Assembly: GCA_964432115.1 (NCBI GenBank)
Contig: CAYSMC010000002.1
Span: forward strand, 1 to 18,644
Origin: JAAZKO01 sp964432115
GTDB lineage: Bacteria > Patescibacteriota > Microgenomatia > UBA1400 > PJMF01
Length of the DNA: 18,644 nucleotides
Direction of reading: 5' to 3'
Part shown: positions 1-6,856 of the stretch, one piece after another
Layout: the number at the start of each line of letters is the position of its first letter
Numbering within the stretch: the stretch's first letter is position 1
Program-made: the position numbers and the translations under genes
The notes under the pieces: generated by a model
Told to the model about the DNA's origin: nothing
Databases searched by the model: none
The model's input: only the letters and a program-made list of their open reading frames with translations

Positions 1-2
1 AA

Positions 3-596
3 AAATGGAATAATTTTGTAGAAAAAAAACTCAATAATGCGATATCTGATCTTAAAAAAGAATTGTTATTTAAAAAAAATAGTAATATAGAAATAATCAA
101 ATGCTTAATAAGTCTTCATTTTACTAGAAGTTTTGGCTTTGTTTATCTTTTTAAAAAAAATGAAAAAGAACTCTATGAAGATTTTTTGCGAGACATGACA
201 AAACAAAGTGATTTGAGCGAAGAAAAACTTAGAGAATATTGGATTGGTCACATGACAAAATTTTTCCCAAAATTATTAGATAGTCAATTAAATAAAGTAC
301 ATAATTTTGTTTTTAAACAGAATTTAACAATAGGAGTTTCACCAAAAAGAAATAAATTTATTCTTGGTGATAATCCGGTAGTAAATATTTCCAATGACAA
401 TAGAATTGGTCTTAAAGAAGGTGTTGGCATAATGCAAAGTGTTAATATATTTTTACCTTTATCTCCAAGACATGTTGTGGCACTTTATGACAAAAGATAT
501 GAGTTTCCGCATTATGTAAAATTTACTGCTAAAAGTGTTAGAAGTATAAATAAAAAAACAAAACGTAATTGTATGCGTGAATTTTATGCCAATTAG
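3..596 (+). CDS. DUF4238-type protein, C-terminal part (5' end outside window)
   Basis: The frame is open, without a stop, back to the first bases of the window. The TTG at 63 is therefore probably not the start, and the N-terminus lies upstream. The visible 197 or so codons end with a pattern I associate with DUF4238: a G-D-N-P-V-V motif (bases 366-383), a loop, then P-L-S-P followed by a hydrophobic strand, and a basic C-terminus. DUF4238 proteins have no settled biochemical role and are usually found in accessory DNA. The stop codon TAG overlaps the stop codon of the large terminase on the other strand, so the two genes converge with no spacer and no terminator. Family assignment rests on motif memory alone, so confidence is moderate. 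The reading frame itself is solid. Confidence 0.6.
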   Translation, partial: KWNNFVEKKLNNAISDLKKELLFKKNSNIEIIKCLISLHFTRSFGFVYLFKKNEKELYEDFLRDMTKQSDLSEEKLREYWIGHMTKFFPKLLDSQLNKVHNFVFKQNLTIGVSPKRNKFILGDNPVVNISNDNRIGLKEGVGIMQSVNIFLPLSPRHVVALYDKRYEFPHYVKFTAKSVRSINKKTKRNCMREFYAN

Positions 597-2014
597 ATAA
601 AATCAATAATTGGTGGACAATCAATTAAGTATGCTCTATGTTCTTCACAAGCAGCTGTAAAAGCATCGACTAAATCAAAGTAGTTGTCACTCCCAAATGT
701 GAGAATTTGATCTATTAATTCTTCAGCTCCTTCTCTTGGAAATAATACTTGACCATTTTTAATTTGATTTGAAGCTGCCCACAATCTGGTTTCTTTGTCT
801 TTACCTTTAACTGTTTGACCTAAAGCTGGCAAACCACAACTTGTTAAAAGCTCAACCAGAAGACCTTGTTGTCCTGCTTGCTCAACATTAATTTTAACTG
901 CACCTCTGACACCCATCGATTGATAAGTACTTTTTACAATAGACACCATAGTATCGCTGCTGACTCTATCGTTGAATGGCCATTTATGAATGTACATTAT
1001 TTTTTCACCATTTAACTTATACATTGAAGCACAAACAATGGCAGTTTTAGCAGCATTTGGAGCTAAAGAAAAAGCAGGATCAATACTGATTAGTTGATAA
1101 TCTAGATAACGGATATCTGGTAATTGATCATAATGATGAATCCATTTTGGTTTAATAATCTGTTCATTAGTATTGATAGCTTTCAACATGTATTCTCTAG
1201 CAAAATCGATCTCTGTCAGGCTATGTTTTAATCTATCAATCGCTTTTTGGTCTGGATATATGCTTTTCCACAAGCATTTACCATCGTCATTAAGAAATGG
1301 ATATTCTCTATAAGTTCCGATTCTTTTACCACTTTGAATTGATTGTTTGAAACGCATCATGACTGAATCTTTGTGAACCAAATTGCCAATAAAAATATAT
1401 GAGGTGCCTGGATTCCCAATTGGAATCAGTTCGCCATTAACAAACTGCCAAAGTTTATCTCTTTGTTCTAATGTTTTAGCTGATTGCACATCTTCAATAT
1501 CATCAGCGATGATTAAGTCTGGTCTGTTAGCTCCATGTATAGTGCCACGAATAGGTTCGCTGACTGAAACAGCTGAAATTCTAGCTTTTTGTTTTTTTAA
1601 AACTAAACTACCAGAGTTCCACTCGCTAGTTTCTGCAGTGACAAATGGCCCGAAGTCTTTTATTAATAGTTCGTTGCTTTCTAGTTCTTCTCTAATATTG
1701 TATAGAGTTTGGTTGGCTCGATTTTGATTTCGACAGACAATCAGAATAAGTTTTTTATTTTCTGTGCAAATGGCTTTCCAAATAGGTAAAATTAGGGAAC
1801 AAAGTGTGGATTTAGCACTACCACGAAAAGAAACAATACATGAAAAGCTTGGTTCATCACTTGTAATTAATTTAATAATTTCTCGATGAAAAGCTGGGGT
1901 TTTGTATTGTAAAAAATGGCTAAAATATATAGCTATAAAATACTCAAAACTTTGTTTTGCTAATTCTTTTCTAGTTGCACGATTGTTTAATAACTCACTC
2001 ATTTGTTTTTTCAT
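593..2014 (-). CDS. terL: Phage-type terminase large subunit (TerL)
   Basis: Predicted DNA-packaging motor: an N-terminal ATPase that translocates DNA into a capsid and a C-terminal RNase H-like nuclease that cuts the concatemer. In the 473-residue product, a Walker A-like R-G-S-A-K-S-T lies at 64-70 and a Walker B-like L-I-I-A-D-D-I-E-D at 167-175. The nuclease acidic residues fit D312 (I-S-I-D-P-A-F), E378 (N-V-E-Q-A-G) and D447/D450 (D-L-V-D-A-F). All key motifs are present and the length is normal, so the gene looks intact. I chose the ATG at 2014 over an in-frame upstream start at 2098 because AAGGAG sits about 7 bases before it; the upstream 28 codons only re-read the small terminase gene. 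It overlaps the small terminase by 20 bases. The portal gene expected next is absent, and a convergent gene sits there instead. Confidence 0.9.
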   Translation of the reverse strand: MKKQMSELLNNRATRKELAKQSFEYFIAIYFSHFLQYKTPAFHREIIKLITSDEPSFSCIVSFRGSAKSTLCSLILPIWKAICTENKKLILIVCRNQNRANQTLYNIREELESNELLIKDFGPFVTAETSEWNSGSLVLKKQKARISAVSVSEPIRGTIHGANRPDLIIADDIEDVQSAKTLEQRDKLWQFVNGELIPIGNPGTSYIFIGNLVHKDSVMMRFKQSIQSGKRIGTYREYPFLNDDGKCLWKSIYPDQKAIDRLKHSLTEIDFAREYMLKAINTNEQIIKPKWIHHYDQLPDIRYLDYQLISIDPAFSLAPNAAKTAIVCASMYKLNGEKIMYIHKWPFNDRVSSDTMVSIVKSTYQSMGVRGAVKINVEQAGQQGLLVELLTSCGLPALGQTVKGKDKETRLWAASNQIKNGQVLFPREGAEELIDQILTFGSDNYFDLVDAFTAACEEHRAYLIDCPPIIDFI

Positions 2015-2396
2015 TTCTTTCTCCTTGTAATAATTCCAAAGCCAACATGATTTTTTCTTCCTGCTCCTTGGATAAATTTTCTTGATTGTTAACACCACTT
2101 AATTCCACCTTGGTTCGGTAATCTGGGTGGTTATATTTAAGCCAAAAGCTAATTGCAGGAAGGCGTTTGTCTTTAATTGAAGAAATTAGTTGCGATTCAG
2201 CTAAATCATTAACTAAGGACTTGCCTTCCTGCAGAGAATCTCGAGCTTCTTTAGCAAACTCTTCGTTTTGGCACCAACGATAGAAGGTAGCTCTGCTAAT
2301 ACCAGTTTTTTCACAAGCAATTTGTACAATCGGTGTTTTACGCAGTTGCTCTATTAAGCGTTTTTGGTCAGATTTAATTCTCTCTTCAATACTCAT
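1995..2396 (-). CDS. terS: Phage-type terminase small subunit (TerS), HTH protein
   Basis: Predicted DNA-recognition subunit that would bring TerL to the packaging site. The 133-residue product has an N-terminal helix-turn-helix (around 20-45, containing G-I-S-R-A-T-F-Y-R-W), followed by a helical region. It ends in an acidic, Glu/Gln/Lys-rich tail that could mediate oligomerisation or TerL contact. This resembles the helix-turn-helix small terminases of Gram-positive phages. The start at 2396 is well supported because its ATG overlaps the methyltransferase stop as ATGA, typical of translational coupling. A longer frame starting at 2435 would lie inside the methyltransferase gene and is rejected. 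Its place between methyltransferase and TerL supports the call, since the HTH alone would not distinguish it from a transposase-like or regulatory protein. Confidence 0.8.
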   Translation of the reverse strand: MSIEERIKSDQKRLIEQLRKTPIVQIACEKTGISRATFYRWCQNEEFAKEARDSLQEGKSLVNDLAESQLISSIKDKRLPAISFWLKYNHPDYRTKVELSGVNNQENLSKEQEEKIMLALELLQGERNEKTNE

Positions 2397-3724
2397 AAGA
2401 TTCTTTCTGCCTTTAGGCCAGTAAGCTTTTCCCAACGCTTGCGGATAACCTCAGCATAAGTTGGGCATTTTTCCATCACAAAACAACGACGCTTTAATTT
2501 GGTTGCTGCAATTAAAGTTGAGCCACTGCCACCAAATGGTTCAAAGAGTAAATCACCACGTTTAGTCAAAACTTTAATGTAAGGAATAAGAATTTCGACT
2601 GGCTTAGTACCAAAAACTACTCCCTGACCAGAACTTTTTTCGTCAGAAGCATTAAATTCGATAAAGTCTGTTGGTTGGATCTTTTTACCCTTGTCGTAGC
2701 CTTCCCACTGGGGTTTACCTGAAATAGCATAGAGTGCTGTTTCATATTCTTCTTGCAGGCCATCAAGCTCTTCGTTTAAGTTGTAGGGCACATCTGTATT
2801 TTGAGAGGCTCCGACCATGGCGATGTCATGCTTGCTAAAGAATTTATATTTAGCACTAAAGCCTTGGTGTCTATTAGATATGTGCCAAACAATCATATTT
2901 TTAACTTTCCAGTGTTTTTCCATTTCTGCCCAAATGGTGCGTAGATTTTTCCAATTCTCGTAGACGATGATAGAAAAATGTTCTGCTTGAACTTTGGCAA
3001 CGTTATCCATCCACAACTGCGTAAAATTATCTGGCAGAGAATCGGTCATTAAATACTTTCGATCTCGCTTATATCCAAACCCTTCGGCAGGTTTGCCATG
3101 CTTTTGCTTACCGTGAAGGTAATCGAGAATATATGGTGGATCAGTTAAGCAAAGATCTACTTTTTCTTCAGCAATTAGCTTCAAAACATCTGACTCCTTA
3201 GTAGAGTCGCCAATCATTAGTTTGCTGTCACCCAACTGATAAACTTCGCCAGTTTTCATGGTGATCTCAGAGATTTGTAATTTAGCCAACTCCTTTTTCA
3301 GATCAAATTCCTCAGGAGTTTCTAAATCCAGATCAAAAACATCATCTATTTCTTCACTGGTAAAGCCCACATCTGAGAGCATTTCTTCAGAGAATTCTTT
3401 AAGTAAATCGTAATCCCATTCGCCAGTTGCTCTGTTTAATCTCAAATTTAAATCTTTTTCTTTCTCAATGTCAGGAATATTAAGAAAAATGACTGGCACT
3501 TCGGTAAAGCCAAGTTCTTTTGCAGCTGCTAGTCTCATGTGTCCTCCAATGAGAGTGTTTTTTCTCTCTGGAGCACAATTGGCAATTAATGGATCTACCA
3601 GACCATGTCTAGTAATGCTTTCTTTAAGCCTCTCTAAAGCATCTTTATCCCACTTTCTTGGGTTGTAGGTGGCTGAATTCAGCTCCTCAATTTTGATTTG
3701 TACTATGTCCAACTTATTTTTCAT
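2393..3724 (-). CDS. ParB-like domain fused to DNA adenine methyltransferase
   Basis: Predicted S-adenosylmethionine-dependent DNA methyltransferase with a ParB/sulfiredoxin-like N-terminal domain. Residues 8-100 fit the ParB domain, including G-G-H-M-R-L-A-A-A at 60-68. The catalytic motif D-P-P-Y lies at 195-198 and the cofactor-binding F-G-G-S-G-S at 397-402. The order catalytic motif then cofactor motif is that of beta-class enzymes, and D-P-P-Y points to N6-adenine rather than N4-cytosine. At 443 residues it appears complete. Such ParB-methyltransferase fusions are common next to terminase genes in phages and prophages, where they may protect the DNA or mark packaging and replication sites. 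It is the first gene of the cassette and overlaps the small terminase by four bases. No restriction endonuclease is visible nearby. Its target sequence cannot be read from the gene. Confidence 0.88.
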   Translation of the reverse strand: MKNKLDIVQIKIEELNSATYNPRKWDKDALERLKESITRHGLVDPLIANCAPERKNTLIGGHMRLAAAKELGFTEVPVIFLNIPDIEKEKDLNLRLNRATGEWDYDLLKEFSEEMLSDVGFTSEEIDDVFDLDLETPEEFDLKKELAKLQISEITMKTGEVYQLGDSKLMIGDSTKESDVLKLIAEEKVDLCLTDPPYILDYLHGKQKHGKPAEGFGYKRDRKYLMTDSLPDNFTQLWMDNVAKVQAEHFSIIVYENWKNLRTIWAEMEKHWKVKNMIVWHISNRHQGFSAKYKFFSKHDIAMVGASQNTDVPYNLNEELDGLQEEYETALYAISGKPQWEGYDKGKKIQPTDFIEFNASDEKSSGQGVVFGTKPVEILIPYIKVLTKRGDLLFEPFGGSGSTLIAATKLKRRCFVMEKCPTYAEVIRKRWEKLTGLKAERIL

Positions 3725-3788
3725 AAGTCTTCTTTCTTAAAAAGGTGTTCAAATTATTATTATTTAGATCAAACTAACCTTTAATAAT

Positions 3789-3794
3789 ATTGTA
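3789..3794 (-). promoter_or_regulatory. Weak -10-like element for the methyltransferase-terminase cassette
   Basis: On the minus strand TACAAT (five of six matches to TATAAT) lies about 65 bases before the methyltransferase start, in the gap between the terminator of the DUF4352-type gene and the cassette. No convincing -35 hexamer stands at the right distance, so this is a tentative call. It matters because the cassette, lying after a terminator, needs a promoter of its own if it is expressed. Confidence 0.3.
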
Positions 3795-3835
3795 CTGATT
3801 TTGCTTAAATTTTTTCTAAATTGCTCATCACAAAC

Positions 3836-3864
3836 AAAAACCCCGCCTATTTAAGCGGGGTTTT
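3836..3864 (-). terminator. Intrinsic terminator after the DUF4352-type gene
   Basis: CCCCGC (3841-3846) and GCGGGG (3855-3860) form a six-pair GC stem with an eight-base loop. On the minus strand the stem is followed by TTTTTGTTTG. It lies 23 bases beyond the stop of the DUF4352-type gene and would separate it from the methyltransferase cassette. A short T run on the other side makes weak bidirectional action possible. Confidence 0.88.
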
Positions 3865-3886
3865 AATCTGACTATTATCTTAAAAT

Positions 3887-4447
3887 TTATTCAAGTTTTA
3901 TTTCTATTGTTTTGCCAAACATACTGTCTTTGGCTAAGAGTGTTAAATCGGTCGCATCATCTGGGATATCGAAAACGATTTCTCCAGTGACGCTCAGACT
4001 TGGTTGGACTTGTTGTAAGAATAGATCTACTTGTCCTTGAGACAAGCCTTTAGCAGTTTGTCCGTCAATACTTCTTTCAAAGGTTCTGCCTTGCCCATCT
4101 TTCAGTTTCAACATTGAACTATCTATGGTCTTGGTTTCTTTACCCTTGTTTTCAACCTTGATAGTAATAATCTTAAATACTCCTTGAGCATCTTTCTTAG
4201 TGTAAGTATTACCTAGAGATTTAGCATCTTTAGCTTGGGTTACTGTAAAAGCAAGATCCCCATTTTGAGCTAGTTCATTCATTTTAAAATTAGTTGCTTG
4301 TTCTTGTTGATCATTTGAGGAACTAGAGCTTGGAGTACTATTATCTCCTTTTTTATTTCCGAAAATCGCAATCAAGATGATTATTGCGATAATAGTGAGA
4401 ATCTTGTGTCTCATAAACCAATTTTTCTTTTTCTCTTGTTCTGGCAT
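3887..4447 (-). CDS. Membrane-anchored DUF4352-type protein
   Basis: A 186-residue protein with a basic cytoplasmic start, one hydrophobic segment (about 15-30) and a Ser/Asn/Gln-rich linker (about 35-50). An extracytoplasmic beta-rich domain follows (about 52-186). That domain has features of DUF4352-like proteins: a conserved strand around I-T-I-K-V-E-N-K-G-K-E, then L-K-L-K-D-G-Q-G-R-T-F, and a late F-D-I-P. No lipobox cysteine is seen, so it is probably held by the uncleaved helix. The role is unknown; related proteins are small immunoglobulin-like surface modules. The start has AAAGG six bases upstream. A promoter-like pair lies at 4497-4525 and a strong terminator follows, so it looks like a single-gene unit. 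It diverges from the XRE regulator, which could control it. Family call is from pattern memory. Confidence 0.65.
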   Translation of the reverse strand: MPEQEKKKNWFMRHKILTIIAIIILIAIFGNKKGDNSTPSSSSSNDQQEQATNFKMNELAQNGDLAFTVTQAKDAKSLGNTYTKKDAQGVFKIITIKVENKGKETKTIDSSMLKLKDGQGRTFERSIDGQTAKGLSQGQVDLFLQQVQPSLSVTGEIVFDIPDDATDLTLLAKDSMFGKTIEIKLE

Positions 4448-4496
4448 GGTGAACCTTTCTTTTTCTAATTATTAGTTAAATATTACCGCAATTATC

Positions 4497-4525
4497 AGAA
4501 TAATGCTACAAGGAGAAGCTGTCAG
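4497..4525 (-). promoter_or_regulatory. Candidate promoter for the DUF4352-type gene
   Basis: On the minus strand CTGACA (4525-4520) and TATTCT (4502-4497) are separated by 17 bases, a sigma-70-like arrangement with moderate hexamer matches. It lies in the gap shared with the divergent XRE regulator gene, so a regulator bound here could affect both. Confidence 0.4.
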
Positions 4526-4554
4526 TTTGAGTCATTTCACAAGACAATGTATAT

Positions 4555-4782
4555 GTGGGAACAACGTTAAAAACAACCAATTTACATCGAGAATTTGGAC
4601 TTAAAGTTCAAGAGCTTCGTAAACGAAAGGGTTTGTCACAAGAAGATTTGGCATTTAAAGTCGGAGTAGACAGAAGTTATATGGGTTTTATTGAACGTGG
4701 TGAAAAGAATGCAACTTTAGATAAAATAATTAAAATTGCAAAAGCTTTTAACATTAGAGTTAAAGATTTATTTGATTTTTAG
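4555..4782 (+). CDS. Small XRE-family helix-turn-helix regulator
   Basis: A 75-residue protein made almost entirely of a Cro/C1-type helix-turn-helix (about residues 13-72), with the characteristic L-S-Q-E-D-L-A, then R-S-Y-M-G-F-I-E-R-G and a closing helix ending in L-F-D-F. The size and sequence style match phage repressors and the controller proteins of restriction-modification systems. It probably binds operator DNA as a dimer and regulates itself or the divergent DUF4352-type gene. The start is uncertain: GTG at 4555 is the only plausible in-frame start after a stop at 4528-4530, and no ribosome binding site is near it (AAGGAG at 4510-4515 is about 40 bases away). Translation may be leaderless. 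It precedes the truncated ATPase on the same strand. Confidence 0.85.
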   Translation: MGTTLKTTNLHREFGLKVQELRKRKGLSQEDLAFKVGVDRSYMGFIERGEKNATLDKIIKIAKAFNIRVKDLFDF

Positions 4783-4875
4783 TTATATCTACAATCTCCT
4801 TTTTAAACCAACCTTTGTTTCTATGAATGGTAGAATCATGTTATAAATCAAAAAGAAAAAGAATAGTATAAAAAC

Positions 4876-5418
4876 ATGATAAAACTTAAATACCAATCAA
4901 TCTATTTATCTATAGAAAAGTTTGATGATGTTGATTTACCTGACTTCACTGTTTTAACTGGCTTGAATGGCTCTGGAAAAACGCATTTGCTTCAAGCAAT
5001 TGCACAAAAAAAAGTTATTATTGAGAGCCTTGAAAACGAAAATCCTGTTTACTTTGATTACAAAACATTCTATTTAGAAAATGAGGCCCCATATAATGCA
5101 CAACAAGTTGCCAATGAGAGAGAAAGCGCTTGGCAATACTATGAAGCAAATATTAAGCAACATATATTTAATACAAGGAATGGAAAACTTGGTGATTCGT
5201 ATGAAGAAATTAAAAGTATTTGTTTGAACAAAAATAAAAAAATTTGGTATTTAAAAAAGGAGGATTTTGAAAATCAAGATTTATTTCAAAAATATAAAAG
5301 TTTTAAGAAAGAAATTAGAAATTTATTTGAAGTGAACCATAATTTTTATAATAACGAGCCCATCATAAATATATATGACAAACCCTGCTCAAACAGCTTT
5401 ACCACATCACCAATTTAG
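4876..5418 (+). pseudogene. Truncated AAA/ABC-type ATPase (N-terminal fragment)
   Basis: The first 180 codons of what looks like a larger P-loop ATPase of the AAA_21/OLD-like kind. A beta strand is followed by a clear Walker A, G-L-N-G-S-G-K-T-H (29-37), and then a charged helical region. No signature motif, Walker B or switch histidine is present, and family members are usually several hundred residues longer. The last dozen or so residues, after about N-E-P-I-I-N-I, do not look like the family, and those bases also encode the start of the SIMPL-domain gene. The simplest reading is that a deletion or insertion joined the ATPase fragment to that gene near 5360-5380. ATPases like this often belong to anti-phage or toxin systems, but nothing here defines one. 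The fragment could still be translated but is unlikely to be an active ATPase. Confidence 0.7.
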
Positions 5419-6130
5419 TCCTCGTCCACCAATGATTAATTTTAAAAGATTAAGTTTAAAGAAATTAATCATCTCTACACTGCTTATTGTTGCCATGATT
5501 TTTGTCTGGCAATGGATCTCTTCTCCTATGGTTGTTACAGTTCAAGGTTTGGGAGAAGTGACCGTACCTGCTACCAGTGCTACCATTAGTTTAACGGTCG
5601 CTGCTAATTCTACTACCGCATCTGCCTCAATTGATACAGTAAAAGACAAAGCTAACAGTATTAGAACTTTACTCATTGCTAGCGGCGTTCTTGAAAATGA
5701 TATTTCTGAATCTCAGCTAGTTTCTTATCCGGCTGGTTTAGTCACTGTTGGAGCAGAAGGCTTTGAATCTTCTATTCAAATGACTGCTAAAACTACTGAT
5801 ATTGATGAAGTCGGCGAATTGGTCGGCAATTTATATAACGCTGGAGCAGCTCTTGTTAACCAACCAGTTTTAAATGTTGAAAATCAAGAAAAATTAGAAG
5901 AACAAGCTACTAAAGAAGCACTCAAAGAAGCCAGAGCTCAAGCTATGAGTATTGCTTTAAAGAACTTTAAATTTATTAAAAAAATGGTGGCACTTAGTGA
6001 GCAAACCAGCGAAACTACTTCTACCAGTTCAGTCAAACCAGGATTATTTTCTCAAGATTTTAGCGAAACGGCAGCAAAAGAAACATTTAAGTTTGCCAAA
6101 TTAGTAACAGTGTCATATAAAATGTGGTAG
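5375..6130 (+). CDS. SIMPL-domain (DUF541) membrane-anchored protein
   Basis: A 251-residue protein with a short N-terminal tail, one membrane segment (about 30-49) and an outward-facing SIMPL/DUF541 domain (about 53-250). The domain opens with the typical V-Q-G-L-G-E-V-T-V-P-A strand and contains a long Glu/Ala/Lys-rich helix (about 173-195, E-E-Q-A-T-K-E-A). SIMPL proteins form oligomeric envelope structures; their function is poorly defined, though stress protection has been reported for some. The start at 5375 has no good ribosome binding site and overlaps the broken ATPase by 44 bases. An internal ATG at 5432 (residue 20) is an alternative start. Loss of upstream DNA may have removed the original promoter. 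It converges on the cyclo-ligase gene with a 31-base gap and no clear terminator. Confidence 0.8.
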   Translation: MTNPAQTALPHHQFSPRPPMINFKRLSLKKLIISTLLIVAMIFVWQWISSPMVVTVQGLGEVTVPATSATISLTVAANSTTASASIDTVKDKANSIRTLLIASGVLENDISESQLVSYPAGLVTVGAEGFESSIQMTAKTTDIDEVGELVGNLYNAGAALVNQPVLNVENQEKLEEQATKEALKEARAQAMSIALKNFKFIKKMVALSEQTSETTSTSSVKPGLFSQDFSETAAKETFKFAKLVTVSYKMW

Positions 6131-6161
6131 AAAAATGGGCAAAATTATCGCTAATAACTTC

Positions 6162-6755
6162 TTAAAAAGAGATTAATTTACTTTCACTAATCGCTCCATC
6201 TAGTTTTTGATCAAATTCAGTTGTTGGCAATTGATCCACCAATTGACAATCAAAAATTAAAGCCACATTAAATTGTGGTTGGTATTTGCTGATAAAACGA
6301 TCATAAAAACCAGCTCCCCAGCCTAAACGATCGCCTTTTTGACTGACAGCCAGTGCTGGTACCAAATTTAAATCAATTTTTTCATCTAAAGAATAATTGG
6401 TTTGTGGTTGGAGTGTCTTAAAATCAGCCACAACTAACTGTGCAAAATCATGAATAACAACTGGCTTCATCAATCCTTTTTTGATAATTAAGGGTACAGC
6501 TACAATTTTATTCATTTGCAATAGGGTTTTAATGAGATGATGAGTAGCTACTTCTGTATCTTTGGATACATAACACATAATATTTTTGACATTTTTAAGT
6601 ACCGACCAATTTAAAAGTTTTTTTTCAATTATTTGAGATTTTTGCTTGATTTGTTCCGCGCCCAATTGTTCGCGTTGAACTTTGAACTGAGTTCTCAACT
6701 CCTTTTTTTGCTCAATGATTTTCATTAATTTTTTATCTAATAATTGTTGATTCAT
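6162..6755 (-). CDS. 5-formyltetrahydrofolate cyclo-ligase
   Basis: Converts 5-formyl-THF to 5,10-methenyl-THF using ATP, returning a dead-end folate that glycine hydroxymethyltransferase makes as a side product. The 197-residue product has the family's basic N-terminus with K-x-x-L-R (about 17-21). The nucleotide and folate motif is at 141-154 (G-D-R-L-G-W-G-A-G-F-Y-D-R-F), where the usual form is G-x-R-L-G-x-G-G-G-Y-Y-D-R; the Gly to Ala change is mild. The upstream context L-V-P-A-L-A-V fits too. Length is normal. The ATG at 6755 is used because neither it nor the internal ATG at 6725 has a strong ribosome binding site. It diverges from glyA, which matches the metabolic link. Known in different bacteria as fau, ygfA or mthfs. 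Confidence 0.9.
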   Translation of the reverse strand: MNQQLLDKKLMKIIEQKKELRTQFKVQREQLGAEQIKQKSQIIEKKLLNWSVLKNVKNIMCYVSKDTEVATHHLIKTLLQMNKIVAVPLIIKKGLMKPVVIHDFAQLVVADFKTLQPQTNYSLDEKIDLNLVPALAVSQKGDRLGWGAGFYDRFISKYQPQFNVALIFDCQLVDQLPTTEFDQKLDGAISESKLISF

Positions 6756-6772
6756 AAATTCTTTTAATCAGC

Positions 6773-6801
6773 TTGAATTAATAAGTACTTGATCATATAA
6801 T
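6773..6801 (+). promoter_or_regulatory. Sigma-70-type promoter of glyA-fhs
   Basis: TTGAAT (6773-6778) and TATAAT (6796-6801) are separated by exactly 17 bases. This gives a predicted start near 6808 and a leader of about 50 bases before glyA. It is the best promoter match in the window and supports glyA as the first gene of the folate operon. Confidence 0.75.
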
Positions 6802-6856
6802 AACATTGATCTCTCACCTGCACCATTTTAACAATTATCATATAAAGGAGTTCTTC

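Noticed and set aside
1383..1727. Antisense open frame inside the large terminase gene
   Set aside because: No ribosome binding site and no recognisable protein; it mirrors conserved terminase codons.
2015..2098. Longer N-terminus for the large terminase
   Set aside because: These codons only re-read the small terminase gene, and a good ribosome binding site stands before the ATG at 2014.
2397..2435. Longer N-terminus for the small terminase
   Set aside because: It lies inside the methyltransferase gene; the ATGA overlap at 2396-2393 is the more natural start.
6808..6856. Riboswitch (THF or glycine type) before glyA
   Set aside because: The leader is only about 50 bases, too short for a glycine riboswitch, and I see no conserved THF-element pattern.
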